This document shows, in pieces, positions 25,689 to 34,059 of a DNA stretch of 50,809 nucleotides; within the stretch, counting starts at the first letter, position 1; every line of letters starts with the position of its first letter. The notes below the pieces were generated by a model. That model had not been told where the DNA came from, made no database searches, and saw nothing but the letters and a program-made list of their open reading frames with translations. This DNA is from Gammaproteobacteria bacterium (GTDB taxonomy: Bacteria; Pseudomonadota; Gammaproteobacteria; Steroidobacterales; Steroidobacteraceae). Made by a program: the position numbers and the translations under genes. The stretch lies in the NCBI GenBank assembly GCA_025350055.1, contig JANXYK010000030.1, positions 1 to 50,809 on the forward strand. Direction: 5' to 3'.

Positions 25689-26803
25689 GCCAGCCGATGA
25701 GCGACCTGACCGACATGCGCCTGGGCGGTACCGATCCGCAGCCCGTACTCAACACCAAGCCGCTGTTCAAGCTGATGGTGGAGCGCAAGGCCTCCGACCT
25801 GTTCTTCACCTGCAACGCGCCGATCAAGATCAAGATCGAAGGGCAGATCATCCCGGTCAACAAGCAGGTGCTCTCGCCCGAAGCGGTGCGCGCTGCGGCC
25901 TTTGGTCTGATGACCCCCGAACAGATCGAGTATTTCCAGCGCGAGCTGGAGATCGACTTCGCGATCTCCGAGCCCGGGCTGGGCCGCTTTCGCGTCGCCG
26001 TGTTCTACCAGCGCGGCTATCCCGCACTGGTGCTGCGCTACATCACCGCCGACATGCCCAAGCTCGATGCGCTGGGCCTGCCCGAGGTGCTGCGCGACCT
26101 GACCATGCAGCGGCGCGGCCTGGTGCTGGTGGTCGGTGCCACCGGATCCGGCAAATCGACCACGCTGGCGGCGATGATCAATCACCGCAACGAAAACGGC
26201 TCCGATCACATCGTCACGATCGAAGATCCGATCGAATTCCTGCACACCAACAAGCGCTCGATCATCAACCAGCGCGAGGTGGGCCTCGACACCCGCAGCT
26301 ACGAGCGCGCGCTGCGCGGCGTGATGCGCGCCGCGCCCGATGTGATCCTGATCGGCGAAGTGCGCGATCGCGAGAGCATGATGGCGGCGATCACGCTGGC
26401 CGGTACCGGCCACCTGGTGCTCGCCACCCTGCACGCCAACAACTGCGCCGAGACCCTCGATCGCATCATCAACATGTTCCCGTACGACCAGCACAAGCAG
26501 GTGACCCTCGACCTGTCGCAGTACCTGCGCGCGGTGCTGGCGCAGCGTCTGGTGTTCGGCAAGGACAACCGGCGCGTGGCGGCCATCGAAGTGATGCTCA
26601 ACACGCCGCATATCGGCGAGTTGATCAAGCGTGGCGATGTCACGGGCATCAAAGAGGCCATCACGGCGAGCAGCGAGCGTGGGGTGCAGAGTTTCGATGT
26701 GGCGCTGCTGAAGCTGTACAAAGACTCGCGGATCACGCTTGAAGAGGCGCTCAATAACGCGGATTCGCGCAGCAACCTCGAGACCAAGATCAATTTCGGC
26801 TAG
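25685..26803 (+). CDS. Third PilT/PilU-family ATPase
   Basis: 372 residues, starting GTG at 25685 (GTGA overlap with the pilU stop) or ATG at 25697. All ATPase motifs are intact: ASDLFFTCNAPIKIKIEG, Walker A GATGSGKSTT, TIEDPIEFLHTNKRS, DVILIGEVRD, TGHLVLATLHANN. The AIRNL position reads HIGELIKRGD, so it is PilU-like rather than PilT-like. It has a 25-residue N-terminal extension ahead of the usual start. Tandem with pilT and pilU in what is probably one operon. Whether it is a second PilU with its own role or a redundant copy cannot be told. Confidence 0.88.
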   Translation: MSQPMSDLTDMRLGGTDPQPVLNTKPLFKLMVERKASDLFFTCNAPIKIKIEGQIIPVNKQVLSPEAVRAAAFGLMTPEQIEYFQRELEIDFAISEPGLGRFRVAVFYQRGYPALVLRYITADMPKLDALGLPEVLRDLTMQRRGLVLVVGATGSGKSTTLAAMINHRNENGSDHIVTIEDPIEFLHTNKRSIINQREVGLDTRSYERALRGVMRAAPDVILIGEVRDRESMMAAITLAGTGHLVLATLHANNCAETLDRIINMFPYDQHKQVTLDLSQYLRAVLAQRLVFGKDNRRVAAIEVMLNTPHIGELIKRGDVTGIKEAITASSERGVQSFDVALLKLYKDSRITLEEALNNADSRSNLETKINFG

Positions 26804-26823
26804 CCAGCCGCTTGCGTCGGCCG

Positions 26824-27062
26824 TGGCGCCAGGCGAGCACATGATCGGGGGTCGCGAATTTTGGTCGGGTGCGCCGCTGCGAACGGGCAGCGGATAAACA
26901 AAAGAACTGTGGTAGGCAGCGGCGAAGCTGACGGGGAGCCGCCGCACGCGGCGCCGGTAGCGCGAGGATGAGTCAAACGAATCTACTGGCGTGCGGCGGC
27001 TCCCCGCTGCGCCACCCTCCAACACAATTCGCGACCCCCGATCATGCGCTCGCCTGGCGCCA
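26824..27062. repeat. Nested long inverted repeat, possible non-autonomous element or structured RNA
   Basis: The outer arms, 26824-26860 and 27026-27062, are 37 bases each and complementary except at one position. Inside them a second pair, 26932-26949 and 26989-27006, is perfectly complementary for 18 bases, with short extensions on the outer side if gaps are allowed. The unit of 239 bases contains no plausible gene, no T-run, and no clear target-site duplication at its ends. It fills most of the 384-base gap between the third pilus ATPase and the VOC gene. It could be a MITE-like element, a transcript-end structure or a folded RNA. Confidence 0.8.
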
Positions 27063-27187
27063 CTCCCAATGCGGGTGGCTGGATGGCGGAGTTGGTATTG
27101 CTGCACAATGCGGCGTGACGGGGCGGATTGGCCTGCACGCAGTCGCGTGAGGGGGAATATCGCGCGCGTTATTCGTGAGGTGTCCTG

Positions 27188-27598
27188 ATGTTCAGCTACA
27201 TATCCCTGGGCAGCAACGATCTGCCGCGCGCGGTGCGCTTCTACGACGCCACCATGGGCTCGTTGGGGTATCGCCGTTGCGTTACCGAGGCCAGTCACTA
27301 CTGGGACGACTGGGTTGGCTGGGGCATCTACGCCGACGGTGGCGCGAGTGAACTCGCCTTGTGGGTGTGCGCGCCCTTCGACGGCAAGCCTGCGACGGTG
27401 GGTAATGGCACCATGATTGCCTTGCACGCCGAGACCCGGAAAGCCGTCGATGAATTCCATGCGGCTGCGCTTGCGCATGGGGGTAGTTGCGAGGGGGCGC
27501 CGGGGTTGCGGTCGCACTACAGCGCGAACTTCTACGCGGCGTATGTGCGGGACCCGGATGGGAACAAGCTCGCTGTCGTTTGTCGTCGCGCCGAGTAG
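27188..27598 (+). CDS. VOC-family (glyoxalase/bleomycin-resistance fold) protein
   Basis: 136 residues. The start FSYISLGSNDLPRAVRFYDATMGSLGY and the end SANFYAAYVRDPDGNKLAVVCRR are the two beta-alpha-beta-beta-beta modules of the vicinal oxygen chelate fold. Members include lyases, dioxygenases and binding proteins; the reaction here is unknown. GAGG lies 7-8 bases before the ATG. It stands alone, facing the pyrK-like gene tail to tail. Confidence 0.85.
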   Translation: MFSYISLGSNDLPRAVRFYDATMGSLGYRRCVTEASHYWDDWVGWGIYADGGASELALWVCAPFDGKPATVGNGTMIALHAETRKAVDEFHAAALAHGGSCEGAPGLRSHYSANFYAAYVRDPDGNKLAVVCRRAE

Positions 27599-27628
27599 TC
27601 GCGGCGACGCGCAGTCGCGTCGCTGTGG

Positions 27629-28540
27629 CTATTGGGCGCGATGAAAAACGGCGGCGGCCTCGAAGACCGGGCCATCCACGCATACGCGCTTCATCGCGCG
27701 ACCTTGAGGAGTCTGCACTTCTACGGCGCAGCCGGCGCAGCCGCCTACGGCGCAGGCCATGAATTCTTCGAGCGAGACCTGGCAGGGTAGTGAATGTGTT
27801 GCGGCGACGCGTGCCACTGCTTCCAGCATGGCCGTGGGGCCGCAGGCGTAGAGGGCGACTTCGCTGCGTTCGCTGGGCGACAGGCTATTGAGCCAGTGGT
27901 CGGCGAGTTGGGTGACGTAGCCTGAAAAGCAGCCGGCGTAGCCGGCGAGGCTGGCGAGGCGCGAGGGGATGCCCCATTCATCGAGCATGGGCATGCAGGC
28001 GATGGTGCCGTCGGGCACGCCGGGCACCAGGATGTGCGAGGGGCGGCTGCGGAATGGGAAGGGGATCTCTGAGCCCATGAGTACCAGCGGCTCCCAGGCT
28101 GCGCGCTGGTCCGCGAGCAGGCTGTGCGCGAGGAACACCATGGGCGGAATGCCGACGCCGCCGCCGATGGCGAGCACGCGGGGCCGTGCGGGGTCGGGCC
28201 TGAATCCCTGGCCAATGGGGCCGAGCAGGTTCAGTTGTGCGCCGACGGGTTGCTGGGCCAGCGCGGCGGTGCCGGTGCCGACCACCTTGTAGAGCACTTC
28301 GATCCAGCCGGCGGCGGCATCGGCGCGCATGATCGAGAGTGGGCGGCGCATCGGCAGGTCATCGCTGCAGCGCAGGTGCACGAAGCTGCCGGGCGTGGCG
28401 CGCGCGGCGGTGCGCGGGGCCTGCAGGCGCAGCACATACTGCTGCGCGCCGCAGTCCTGGTGCTGCAGCACCGCGCAGTTTTCGAGGAAAATGCTGCCGC
28501 GATGCGCCGGGTGAGTGGGTGGTGCCGCGGTGGGCGGCAA
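27629..28540 (-). CDS. PyrK-like flavin/iron-sulfur electron-transfer protein
   Basis: 303 residues resembling the electron-transfer subunit of class 1B dihydroorotate dehydrogenase. FAD-binding RRPLSIM, an NAD-binding GGGVGIPPMVFLAHS, CGP near the nicotinamide site, and a C-terminal [2Fe-2S] motif (CAVGGCAGCAVEV, then VCVDGPVF) are present. The frame opens at a TTG start (28540) and no ATG is close, so the start is uncertain. It follows pyrB by 8 bases. A PyrD partner is not in the window; the protein may serve pyrimidine synthesis or another oxidoreductase. Confidence 0.82.
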   Translation of the reverse strand: MPPTAAPPTHPAHRGSIFLENCAVLQHQDCGAQQYVLRLQAPRTAARATPGSFVHLRCSDDLPMRRPLSIMRADAAAGWIEVLYKVVGTGTAALAQQPVGAQLNLLGPIGQGFRPDPARPRVLAIGGGVGIPPMVFLAHSLLADQRAAWEPLVLMGSEIPFPFRSRPSHILVPGVPDGTIACMPMLDEWGIPSRLASLAGYAGCFSGYVTQLADHWLNSLSPSERSEVALYACGPTAMLEAVARVAATHSLPCQVSLEEFMACAVGGCAGCAVEVQTPQGRAMKRVCVDGPVFEAAAVFHRAQ

Positions 28541-28548
28541 GCCGGCGC

Positions 28549-29511
28549 TCAGGATGGCCGGGGGCGCGCGCGCGCCACCGCCTCGAGTACTGCCATGCGC
28601 ACGGCGACGCCGTTGCGCACCTGGTCGCGGATCACGGACTGCGGGCCATCGGCCACGTCCGAGGCGATCTCGATGCCGCGATTCATCGGTTGCGGATGCA
28701 TCACGATCGCGTCGGGTCTCGCGAGGCGCAGGCGCGGCTGCGTGAGGCCGAAGCGCGCGAAATAATCCTCGCCATCGGGAATCTCGGCGGCCGCCATGCG
28801 CTCCTTCTGCAGGCGCAACATCATCACGACGTCCGCGTCGCGCAGGCCCGTCTCGGGTGTGAAGTGGCGCTTGCCGACCGGGAATTCACCGCTCGCGGGC
28901 ATGAGCCCGCTGGGTGCAATCAGCCGCAGCTCGCCCACGCCCAGTGCCGTGAACACCTCATACGCGGAGCGCGCGACGCGCGAGTGGCGGATGTCGCCCA
29001 CAATCGCGACGCACAGGCGCGAGAAATCACCGCCTTTGTGCTGGCGCACGGTGAGCGCATCGAGCAGTCCCTGCGTGGGATGCGATAGATGCGCTTCGCC
29101 CGCCGAGAGCACGCTCACATGCGGGGCCACATGTGCAGCCACATGCGCCACCACGCCCGGCTCCGAATCGCGGATCACGAAGGCGTCGAAGTGCAGCGAC
29201 TCGAGCGTGTGGATGGTATCGAGCATGCTCTCGCCCTTGGCGCGCGAGGAGAGCTGCACTTCCAGATTCAGCACCTCGGCGCCGAGGCGCCGACCGGCGA
29301 GTTCGAAGGAGACGCGCGTGCGCGTCGAGGGCTCGGTGAACAGGTTGCCGATGCTCTTGCCTGCGAGTGCGCGATTGGTCGGCGGCGTGGCGCCAGGCAG
29401 GCACACGTAGCGCTGGGAGTGATCGAGCAACGCTTCGATTTCAGCGCGCCGCAAACCTTCGAGCGTGATCAGGTGGCGTAGTGAACCATCGCTCCGGCGC
29501 TGCTCCATCAT
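28549..29511 (-). CDS. pyrB: Aspartate carbamoyltransferase catalytic subunit
   Basis: 320 residues. It joins carbamoyl phosphate to aspartate in pyrimidine synthesis. The carbamoyl-phosphate site STRTRVSFE, the HPTQGLLD loop and the late HPQPMNRG (usually HPGPMNRG) are seen. GAGAGGGG lies just before ATGATG. Upstream are ruvX and yqgE, as in Pseudomonas, but pyrR is absent from between ruvX and pyrB, and a pyrK-like gene stands where pseudomonads carry the pyrC-like gene. Confidence 0.94.
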   Translation of the reverse strand: MMEQRRSDGSLRHLITLEGLRRAEIEALLDHSQRYVCLPGATPPTNRALAGKSIGNLFTEPSTRTRVSFELAGRRLGAEVLNLEVQLSSRAKGESMLDTIHTLESLHFDAFVIRDSEPGVVAHVAAHVAPHVSVLSAGEAHLSHPTQGLLDALTVRQHKGGDFSRLCVAIVGDIRHSRVARSAYEVFTALGVGELRLIAPSGLMPASGEFPVGKRHFTPETGLRDADVVMMLRLQKERMAAAEIPDGEDYFARFGLTQPRLRLARPDAIVMHPQPMNRGIEIASDVADGPQSVIRDQVRNGVAVRMAVLEAVARARPRPS

Positions 29512-29532
29512 GCCCCTCTCGCTCTCCCGCTG

Positions 29533-29973
29533 TTACTCGCCGCGCAGCCAGCGCTCCAGGATGATGGCCGCCGCGACACTGTCGATATCCGCGCGCTGTA
29601 CGCGCCGCCGCCGTGTGCCCGCGGCGCGGCGCTGCTGCAACTCGGCGCTGGCTTCGCGCGAGGACCAGCGCTCATCGGTGCGTTGCACCGGCAGTTGCAT
29701 GCGCGTGCCCAGTTCTGTCGCAAACCCGGTGGCCGCGGCGCTCATCGCGCCCGGACTGCCGTCGGCATTATAGGGGTTGCCCACCACCAGCACGGCAGGT
29801 TTGTAGGCCTGTACCAACGCTGCGATGGCCTGCCAGTCGGGCCCATGGCCGCCATTGCTGACCGTAGCCAGTGGTGCGGCGGCGCCCGTGAGCGAATGGC
29901 CGCTGGCGACGCCGATGCGGCGCAATCCGAAATCGAAGGCGAGGGCGGCACCCAGGTGGTCAGCGTGTGCCAC
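29533..29973 (-). CDS. ruvX: YqgF/RuvX family Holliday-junction resolvase-like nuclease
   Basis: 146 residues from a GTG. The RNase H-like fold is marked by ALAFDFGLRRIGVASG, LVVGNPYNADG, and DERWSSREA with the closing DIDSVAAAIIL. Members process pre-16S rRNA 5' ends and are also described as putative Holliday-junction resolvases. Between yqgE (14-base gap) and pyrB, the usual order. Confidence 0.92.
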   Translation of the reverse strand: MAHADHLGAALAFDFGLRRIGVASGHSLTGAAAPLATVSNGGHGPDWQAIAALVQAYKPAVLVVGNPYNADGSPGAMSAAATGFATELGTRMQLPVQRTDERWSSREASAELQQRRAAGTRRRRVQRADIDSVAAAIILERWLRGE

Positions 29974-29987
29974 GTGGCTGGGCCGGT

Positions 29988-30551
29988 TCAGGCGTGGCCC
30001 GCCACCGGACTGACGCGCGAGCTGTGTACGCCGAGCTGTTGCCAGGCGGCCTGCCAGCGCTCCTCGAAAGGCAGCTCATAGACCAGGCGCTCGTTCATCG
30101 GCACCGACAGCCAGGCATTGTCGAGGATCTCGCGCTCGAGCTGGCCCGGCTCCCAGGCCGCGTAGCCCAGGGCAATGAAGGCATCGCGCGGGCCTTCGCC
30201 GCGGGCGATCGCCGCCAGCACATCGCGCGAAGTCGTCACCTGGATGGCATCGGAAATGCGATGCGTGGAATCCCAGTTGCCACCGGGCCGATGCAGCACG
30301 AAGCCGCGATCGGTGTGCACCGGGCCGCCGCGCAGCACGGCGCGCTCGCCGATCGAAATCTGTGCGGTCTCGAGCTTCATCTGCGCGAGCACATCGCCGA
30401 GTTTCATCTCCAGCGGTTTGTTGACCACGATGCCGAGCGCGCCGCGCGCGCTGTGTTCGCAGATCAGTGACACGCTCTGCGCGAAGTTGCCGTCGGCCAG
30501 CGAAGGCATCGCGATCAGCAGGTTGTTGGCCAGCGAATTGGAGTCGCTCAT
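29988..30551 (-). CDS. yqgE: YqgE/AlgH family protein
   Basis: 187 residues starting MSDSNSLANNLLIAMPSL, typical of the UPF0301/AlgH family (FAQSVSLICEHSARGALGIVVNKPL, RGGPVHTDRGFVLH, ALGYAAWEPGQLEREI). The biochemical function is not established; in Pseudomonas it was linked to alginate regulation. The frame is open to 30602, overlapping tonB, but the family starts at 30551. First of the yqgE-ruvX-pyrB group. Confidence 0.93.
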   Translation of the reverse strand: MSDSNSLANNLLIAMPSLADGNFAQSVSLICEHSARGALGIVVNKPLEMKLGDVLAQMKLETAQISIGERAVLRGGPVHTDRGFVLHRPGGNWDSTHRISDAIQVTTSRDVLAAIARGEGPRDAFIALGYAAWEPGQLEREILDNAWLSVPMNERLVYELPFEERWQAAWQQLGVHSSRVSPVAGHA

Positions 30552-30582
30552 GAGGCCAGTATGGGGGCGGCCCGGTGGCGCC

Positions 30583-31536
30583 TCAAGGGCCGTTGCCCCC
30601 ATTCGTGCCGGCCGTCACGGCGCCGCCGCCCACCTGGCCGCCGACGAATTCCCACTGGTAGGCGAAACGCAGGCTGGTGTAATCCTTCGCCAGGGCCTTG
30701 GGGAAGGGCTCGTAGGGGCTGGCCAGCCTCAGGATCAGCAGCGCGGCCTGGTCCAGCATCGGCTGGCCGCTAGTGCGCTGGATCGCCGCTTCCAGCAGGC
30801 GCCCGTCGGCCGCAATGGCGACCTCGATCACCGGACTTCCGGAGAGCTCATCCCGGCGCGCGGCACTGGGGAAATTCAGCGTGCCGACGCGTTCGACCTT
30901 GCGCCGCCAGGCGTCCAGGTAGGGCGCCAGGCGCGAGGCCTGCGTGTCGGGGCTCACCCACTGGCCGGTCTTGGGATCGCCGCGCAGCACCAATTCCCGC
31001 GCGTCGCCGCGGCCGTGGCGCGGCTCGCCATCGGGCAGCTCGCGCGCCAGCTGGCTGCGGGCCGTGGCGGCCGCGCCGCTCTGCCCCAGCCAGCGGATCG
31101 TCGGTGCGGGCGCGCCGGTCGTGAGCAGGTGTTCATCGCCCGCGACGCTGCCGGCGCGTACCGACTGCGCGTCATCGCCCTGCTGGGCAAGGCTGGCGGC
31201 ACGGGCTGCGGCGCGTTCGGCCGGGCTCCCGGTCGGCTGCGTGCGCGTGTTGCCCGCGCCGCGCTGCGTGCGCTGCGCCAGGTAGGCCGCGTGTTCATTG
31301 CCGCGTGCCTCGGGCAGATCCTCGCTCACCAGCAGCACTTCCATGCCGGGCGGCGCGTCGGAGTGGTGGCGGGCAACGCCGAAACTGATGCCGAGGATCA
31401 CGATCGCGTGCGCCATCGCCGCCAGGAACAGCATGCTGGTGAGCCGTTCGCGCACCGGCGCGCGCCCTTCATGGCCGCCCGCCAGACCCTTGAGGGTCAG
31501 CAGGCCCTGCGGTGCACTCCGGGTCGCGCTGTTCAC
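30583..31536 (-). CDS. tonB: TonB-family energy transducer
   Basis: 317 residues: a cytoplasmic start, one membrane helix (MLFLAAMAHAIVILGISFG, about 35-53), a long periplasmic Ala/Arg/Gln-rich spacer and a C-terminal TonB domain (YLDAWRRKVERVGTLNFP, GSPVIEVAIAADGRLLEAAI, PYEPFPKAL). It transmits proton-motive force to outer-membrane receptors, possibly including BtuB at 45.1 kb. In Pseudomonas the matching gene next to gshB and pilG is tonB3, needed for twitching. Its ATG overlaps the gshB stop by 4 bases. Confidence 0.88.
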   Translation of the reverse strand: MNSATRSAPQGLLTLKGLAGGHEGRAPVRERLTSMLFLAAMAHAIVILGISFGVARHHSDAPPGMEVLLVSEDLPEARGNEHAAYLAQRTQRGAGNTRTQPTGSPAERAAARAASLAQQGDDAQSVRAGSVAGDEHLLTTGAPAPTIRWLGQSGAAATARSQLARELPDGEPRHGRGDARELVLRGDPKTGQWVSPDTQASRLAPYLDAWRRKVERVGTLNFPSAARRDELSGSPVIEVAIAADGRLLEAAIQRTSGQPMLDQAALLILRLASPYEPFPKALAKDYTSLRFAYQWEFVGGQVGGGAVTAGTNGGNGP

Positions 31537-32495
31537 CGGCTCGCGAGGCGCCGTTCGATCGCCTGTATCAGCAGTTCGACCGCATCGGCGCCGGTCTGCT
31601 TGAGCAGTTCGCGCACGCCGGTCGGGCTGGTCACGTTGATCTCGGTCACGAAGCCGCCGATCACATCGATGCCCACGAACAGCATGCCGGCCGCGCGCAT
31701 CGCCGGACCGATCTGCGAGGCGAGCCAGCGATCGCGCTCGCTGAGCGGGCGCGCCACGGCCTTGGCGCCAGCCGCCAGGTTGCCGCGATTGTCAGCCGGC
31801 GAGGGGATGCGGGCCAGCGCAAAGGGCAGGGGCTCGCCATCGATCAGCAGCACGCGTGCATCGCCCGTGGCCGCAATCTCGGGCAGGTACTTCTGCACGA
31901 TCGCAAAGCGCTGGCCGTAGTTCGTGAGTGTCTCGAACACCACGTTGGTGTTCTTGTCGCCGGGCACCACCACGAAGATCGAATGACCGCCCATGCCCTC
32001 GAGCGGCTTGCATACCACGGTGCCGTGCAGGGCTGCGAAGACGGCCATTGCCGCCATGTCGCGCGTCACCAGCGTAGGCGCGCAACACTCGGGGAACCAG
32101 GCGGTGTACACCTTCTCGTTCATGTCGCGCAGGCCCCGTGGCCGGTTGATCACCAGCGCGCCGGCGAGCTGCGCGCGTTCGAGGATGTAACTGGCGTAGA
32201 TGTATTCGGTGTCGAAGGGCGGGTCCTTGCGCATCAGCACCACATCGGCATCGCCGAGCTTCTGCGTCTGCTCGCTGCCGAAGCTGTACCAGTCACGCTC
32301 ATCGGCACGCACGCTGAGCGTGCGCGTGCGCGCTTCGGCCACACCATCGCGCAGGCACAGGTCGCCGAGATTCGCGTAGTGCAGTGACCAGCCGCGCGCC
32401 TGCGCGGCCAGCAGCATCGCCAACGTGGTGTCCTTCGCATACTTGATGCGCTCGATCGGATCCATCACCACGACCAGTTGTACGGCTCTAGCCAT
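31533..32495 (-). CDS. gshB: Glutathione synthase
   Basis: 320 residues. ATP-grasp enzyme joining glycine to gamma-glutamylcysteine. Motifs: LVVVMDPIERIKYAKDTT, VLMRKDPPFDTEYIYA, VVCKPLEGMGGHSIF and GFVTEINVTSPTG. Divergent from pilG and overlapping tonB, the pattern known from Pseudomonas. Confidence 0.97.
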   Translation of the reverse strand: MARAVQLVVVMDPIERIKYAKDTTLAMLLAAQARGWSLHYANLGDLCLRDGVAEARTRTLSVRADERDWYSFGSEQTQKLGDADVVLMRKDPPFDTEYIYASYILERAQLAGALVINRPRGLRDMNEKVYTAWFPECCAPTLVTRDMAAMAVFAALHGTVVCKPLEGMGGHSIFVVVPGDKNTNVVFETLTNYGQRFAIVQKYLPEIAATGDARVLLIDGEPLPFALARIPSPADNRGNLAAGAKAVARPLSERDRWLASQIGPAMRAAGMLFVGIDVIGGFVTEINVTSPTGVRELLKQTGADAVELLIQAIERRLASR

Positions 32496-32607
32496 CGACC
32501 TTCCTCGCGCGCCCGGTGCGTTGGGCGACCATGATGTGAATTATGTCCCTCCGGCGCGCGTCGGGCTCTTCAAAACGTGACGCCATTGGCATAGCCGGGT
32601 GGCTGCT

Positions 32608-32629
32608 GATATGTTAAAAAGCTCATATC
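32608..32629. repeat. Small inverted repeat upstream of pilG
   Basis: GATATG, ten bases, CATATC in the AT-rich part of the gshB-pilG gap. This is the only AT-rich stretch here, so it may mark the promoter or an operator for the Chp cluster. No clean -35/-10 pair was found. Confidence 0.35.
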
Positions 32630-32681
32630 TATTGTAGGGCGTTGCATGCGTCACAGCGCAGGCGCCTTAAGGTGACGGACG

Positions 32682-33107
32682 ATGGATACCACTGCCCAAA
32701 GGAGCCAGTCCGACGTGAACGATGCGAGCTCGCCATTCCGTGGTCTGAAGGTTCTTGTCATTGACGACAGCAAGACCATCCGGCGTACCGCCGAGACCCT
32801 GCTGGCGAAGGAAGGCTGCGAGGTCTTTACCGCGGTCGACGGCTTCGACGCGCTGACCAAGATCGCCGACCACCAGCCCGACATCGTGTTCGTCGACATC
32901 ATGATGCCCCGGCTCGATGGTTACCAGACCTGCGCGCTGATCAAGCACAACAAGGTGTTCCGGCAGATCCCGGTGATCATGCTCTCCTCCAAGGACGGCT
33001 TGTTCGACCGGGCGCGCGGCCGCATCGTCGGCTCCGAGCACTACCTTACCAAGCCGTTCACCAAGGACGAGCTGCTGGGCGCGATCGAAGCGCACATCGG
33101 GAGATGA
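32682..33107 (+). CDS. pilG: Twitching-motility response regulator PilG
   Basis: 141 residues, a single receiver domain with a 20-residue N-terminal extension. The acid pocket is VIDDSK, the phosphate-accepting Asp is in VFVDIMMP, and the switch Ser and Lys are in MLSSKDG and LTKPF. It receives phosphate from ChpA and, in Pseudomonas, promotes pilus extension and cAMP production. First of the pilGHIJ-chpAC run; spacing to pilH is three bases. Confidence 0.94.
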   Translation: MDTTAQRSQSDVNDASSPFRGLKVLVIDDSKTIRRTAETLLAKEGCEVFTAVDGFDALTKIADHQPDIVFVDIMMPRLDGYQTCALIKHNKVFRQIPVIMLSSKDGLFDRARGRIVGSEHYLTKPFTKDELLGAIEAHIGR

Positions 33108-33110
33108 GGC

Positions 33111-33476
33111 ATGGCGCTTATCCTCATCGTCGATGACTCGCCCACCGAAGTACACGTCATGAAGAAGGCGTTGGAGAAGCACGGCTACCAGACGGCCGTG
33201 GCTGGCGATGGCGCCGAGGGCATCCGGCTCGCGCGCCAGATGCATCCCGACCTGATCTTTATGGATATCGTCATGCCGGGCGTCAATGGCTACCAGGCCA
33301 CGCGTACGCTCGCCAATGATCCCGACACCCGCACCATCCCGATCGTCATGGTCACCTCCAAGGGGCAGGCCACCGACCGCATCTGGGGACTGCGCCAGGG
33401 CGCCGTCGACTACATGGTCAAACCGGTGTCGATGGATCAGTTGGTCGAGAAGGCGCAAGCCGCGCTCGCCGCCTGA
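33111..33476 (+). CDS. pilH: Twitching-motility response regulator PilH
   Basis: 121 residues, a stand-alone receiver: LIVDDSPTE, phosphoacceptor in IFMDIVMPG, MVTSKGQ and MVKPV. In Pseudomonas PilH counteracts PilG or acts as a phosphate sink and governs retraction and reversals. Follows pilG by three bases. Confidence 0.94.
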   Translation: MALILIVDDSPTEVHVMKKALEKHGYQTAVAGDGAEGIRLARQMHPDLIFMDIVMPGVNGYQATRTLANDPDTRTIPIVMVTSKGQATDRIWGLRQGAVDYMVKPVSMDQLVEKAQAALAA

Positions 33477-33492
33477 GCCTGTCGTTCAGCCA

Positions 33493-34059
33493 ATGACGGA
33501 TAGCGATTCATCCCTAAAGGCCCTGCGCGACCAGCCCTACGAACTCCTCGCGGAGCTCGAACGGCGTGGTCGCAACGCCACGGCCAGCCCCGAGGCCACT
33601 GCCGCCACCGGACGTGAATGGGTCGGCGTTGCGGCGCGCATGGCCGGTGAGCTGTACCTGGTGGCGCGCGAGGAAGCGCGCGAAGTGCTGGGCGTGCCTG
33701 CACCGCTGACTCGCGTACCCGGCGCGAAGCCCTGGCTGCTGGGCCTGGCGAGCGTGCGTGGCCAGCTCTACCCGGTGATCGACCTGCGCCAGTTCCTGGG
33801 CGCGGGCGTGACGCCGCTGTCGCGCACAACGCGCATCATTATCGCCAGCCACCGGGATGTGCCGGCGGCGTTGGTGGTCGATGAAGTACTGGGTTTCCGC
33901 CGCTTCACCGAATCGGAATTCTCCGGCGCCGTACCGGTCACCATCGTGCCCTGCGCGCGCTTCCTGGCCGGCTCCTTCCATCATGAGAGCGAACAGTGGC
34001 CGGTGTTGAGCCTGCGCCGCCTGCTGGAAGACCCCAGCTTCGCCCAGGCCGCGGCATGA
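33493..34059 (+). CDS. pilI: CheW-like adaptor PilI
   Basis: 188 residues from [25 protein letters not shown], a PilI-type start, followed by a CheW domain ([20 protein letters not shown], then [13 protein letters not shown]). It couples PilJ to ChpA. The frame is open upstream, but those codons are antisense or out of frame to pilH; ATG 33493 gives the family length. Its stop overlaps the pilJ start (ATGA). Confidence 0.92.
   Translation: MTDSDSSLKALRDQPYELLAELERRGRNATASPEATAATGREWVGVAARMAGELYLVAREEAREVLGVPAPLTRVPGAKPWLLGLASVRGQLYPVIDLRQFLGAGVTPLSRTTRIIIASHRDVPAALVVDEVLGFRRFTESEFSGAVPVTIVPCARFLAGSFHHESEQWPVLSLRRLLEDPSFAQAAA

Noticed and set aside
29465-29773. Plus-strand frames over pyrB, ruvX and yqgE
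   Set aside because: All antisense to well-supported genes and without family motifs.
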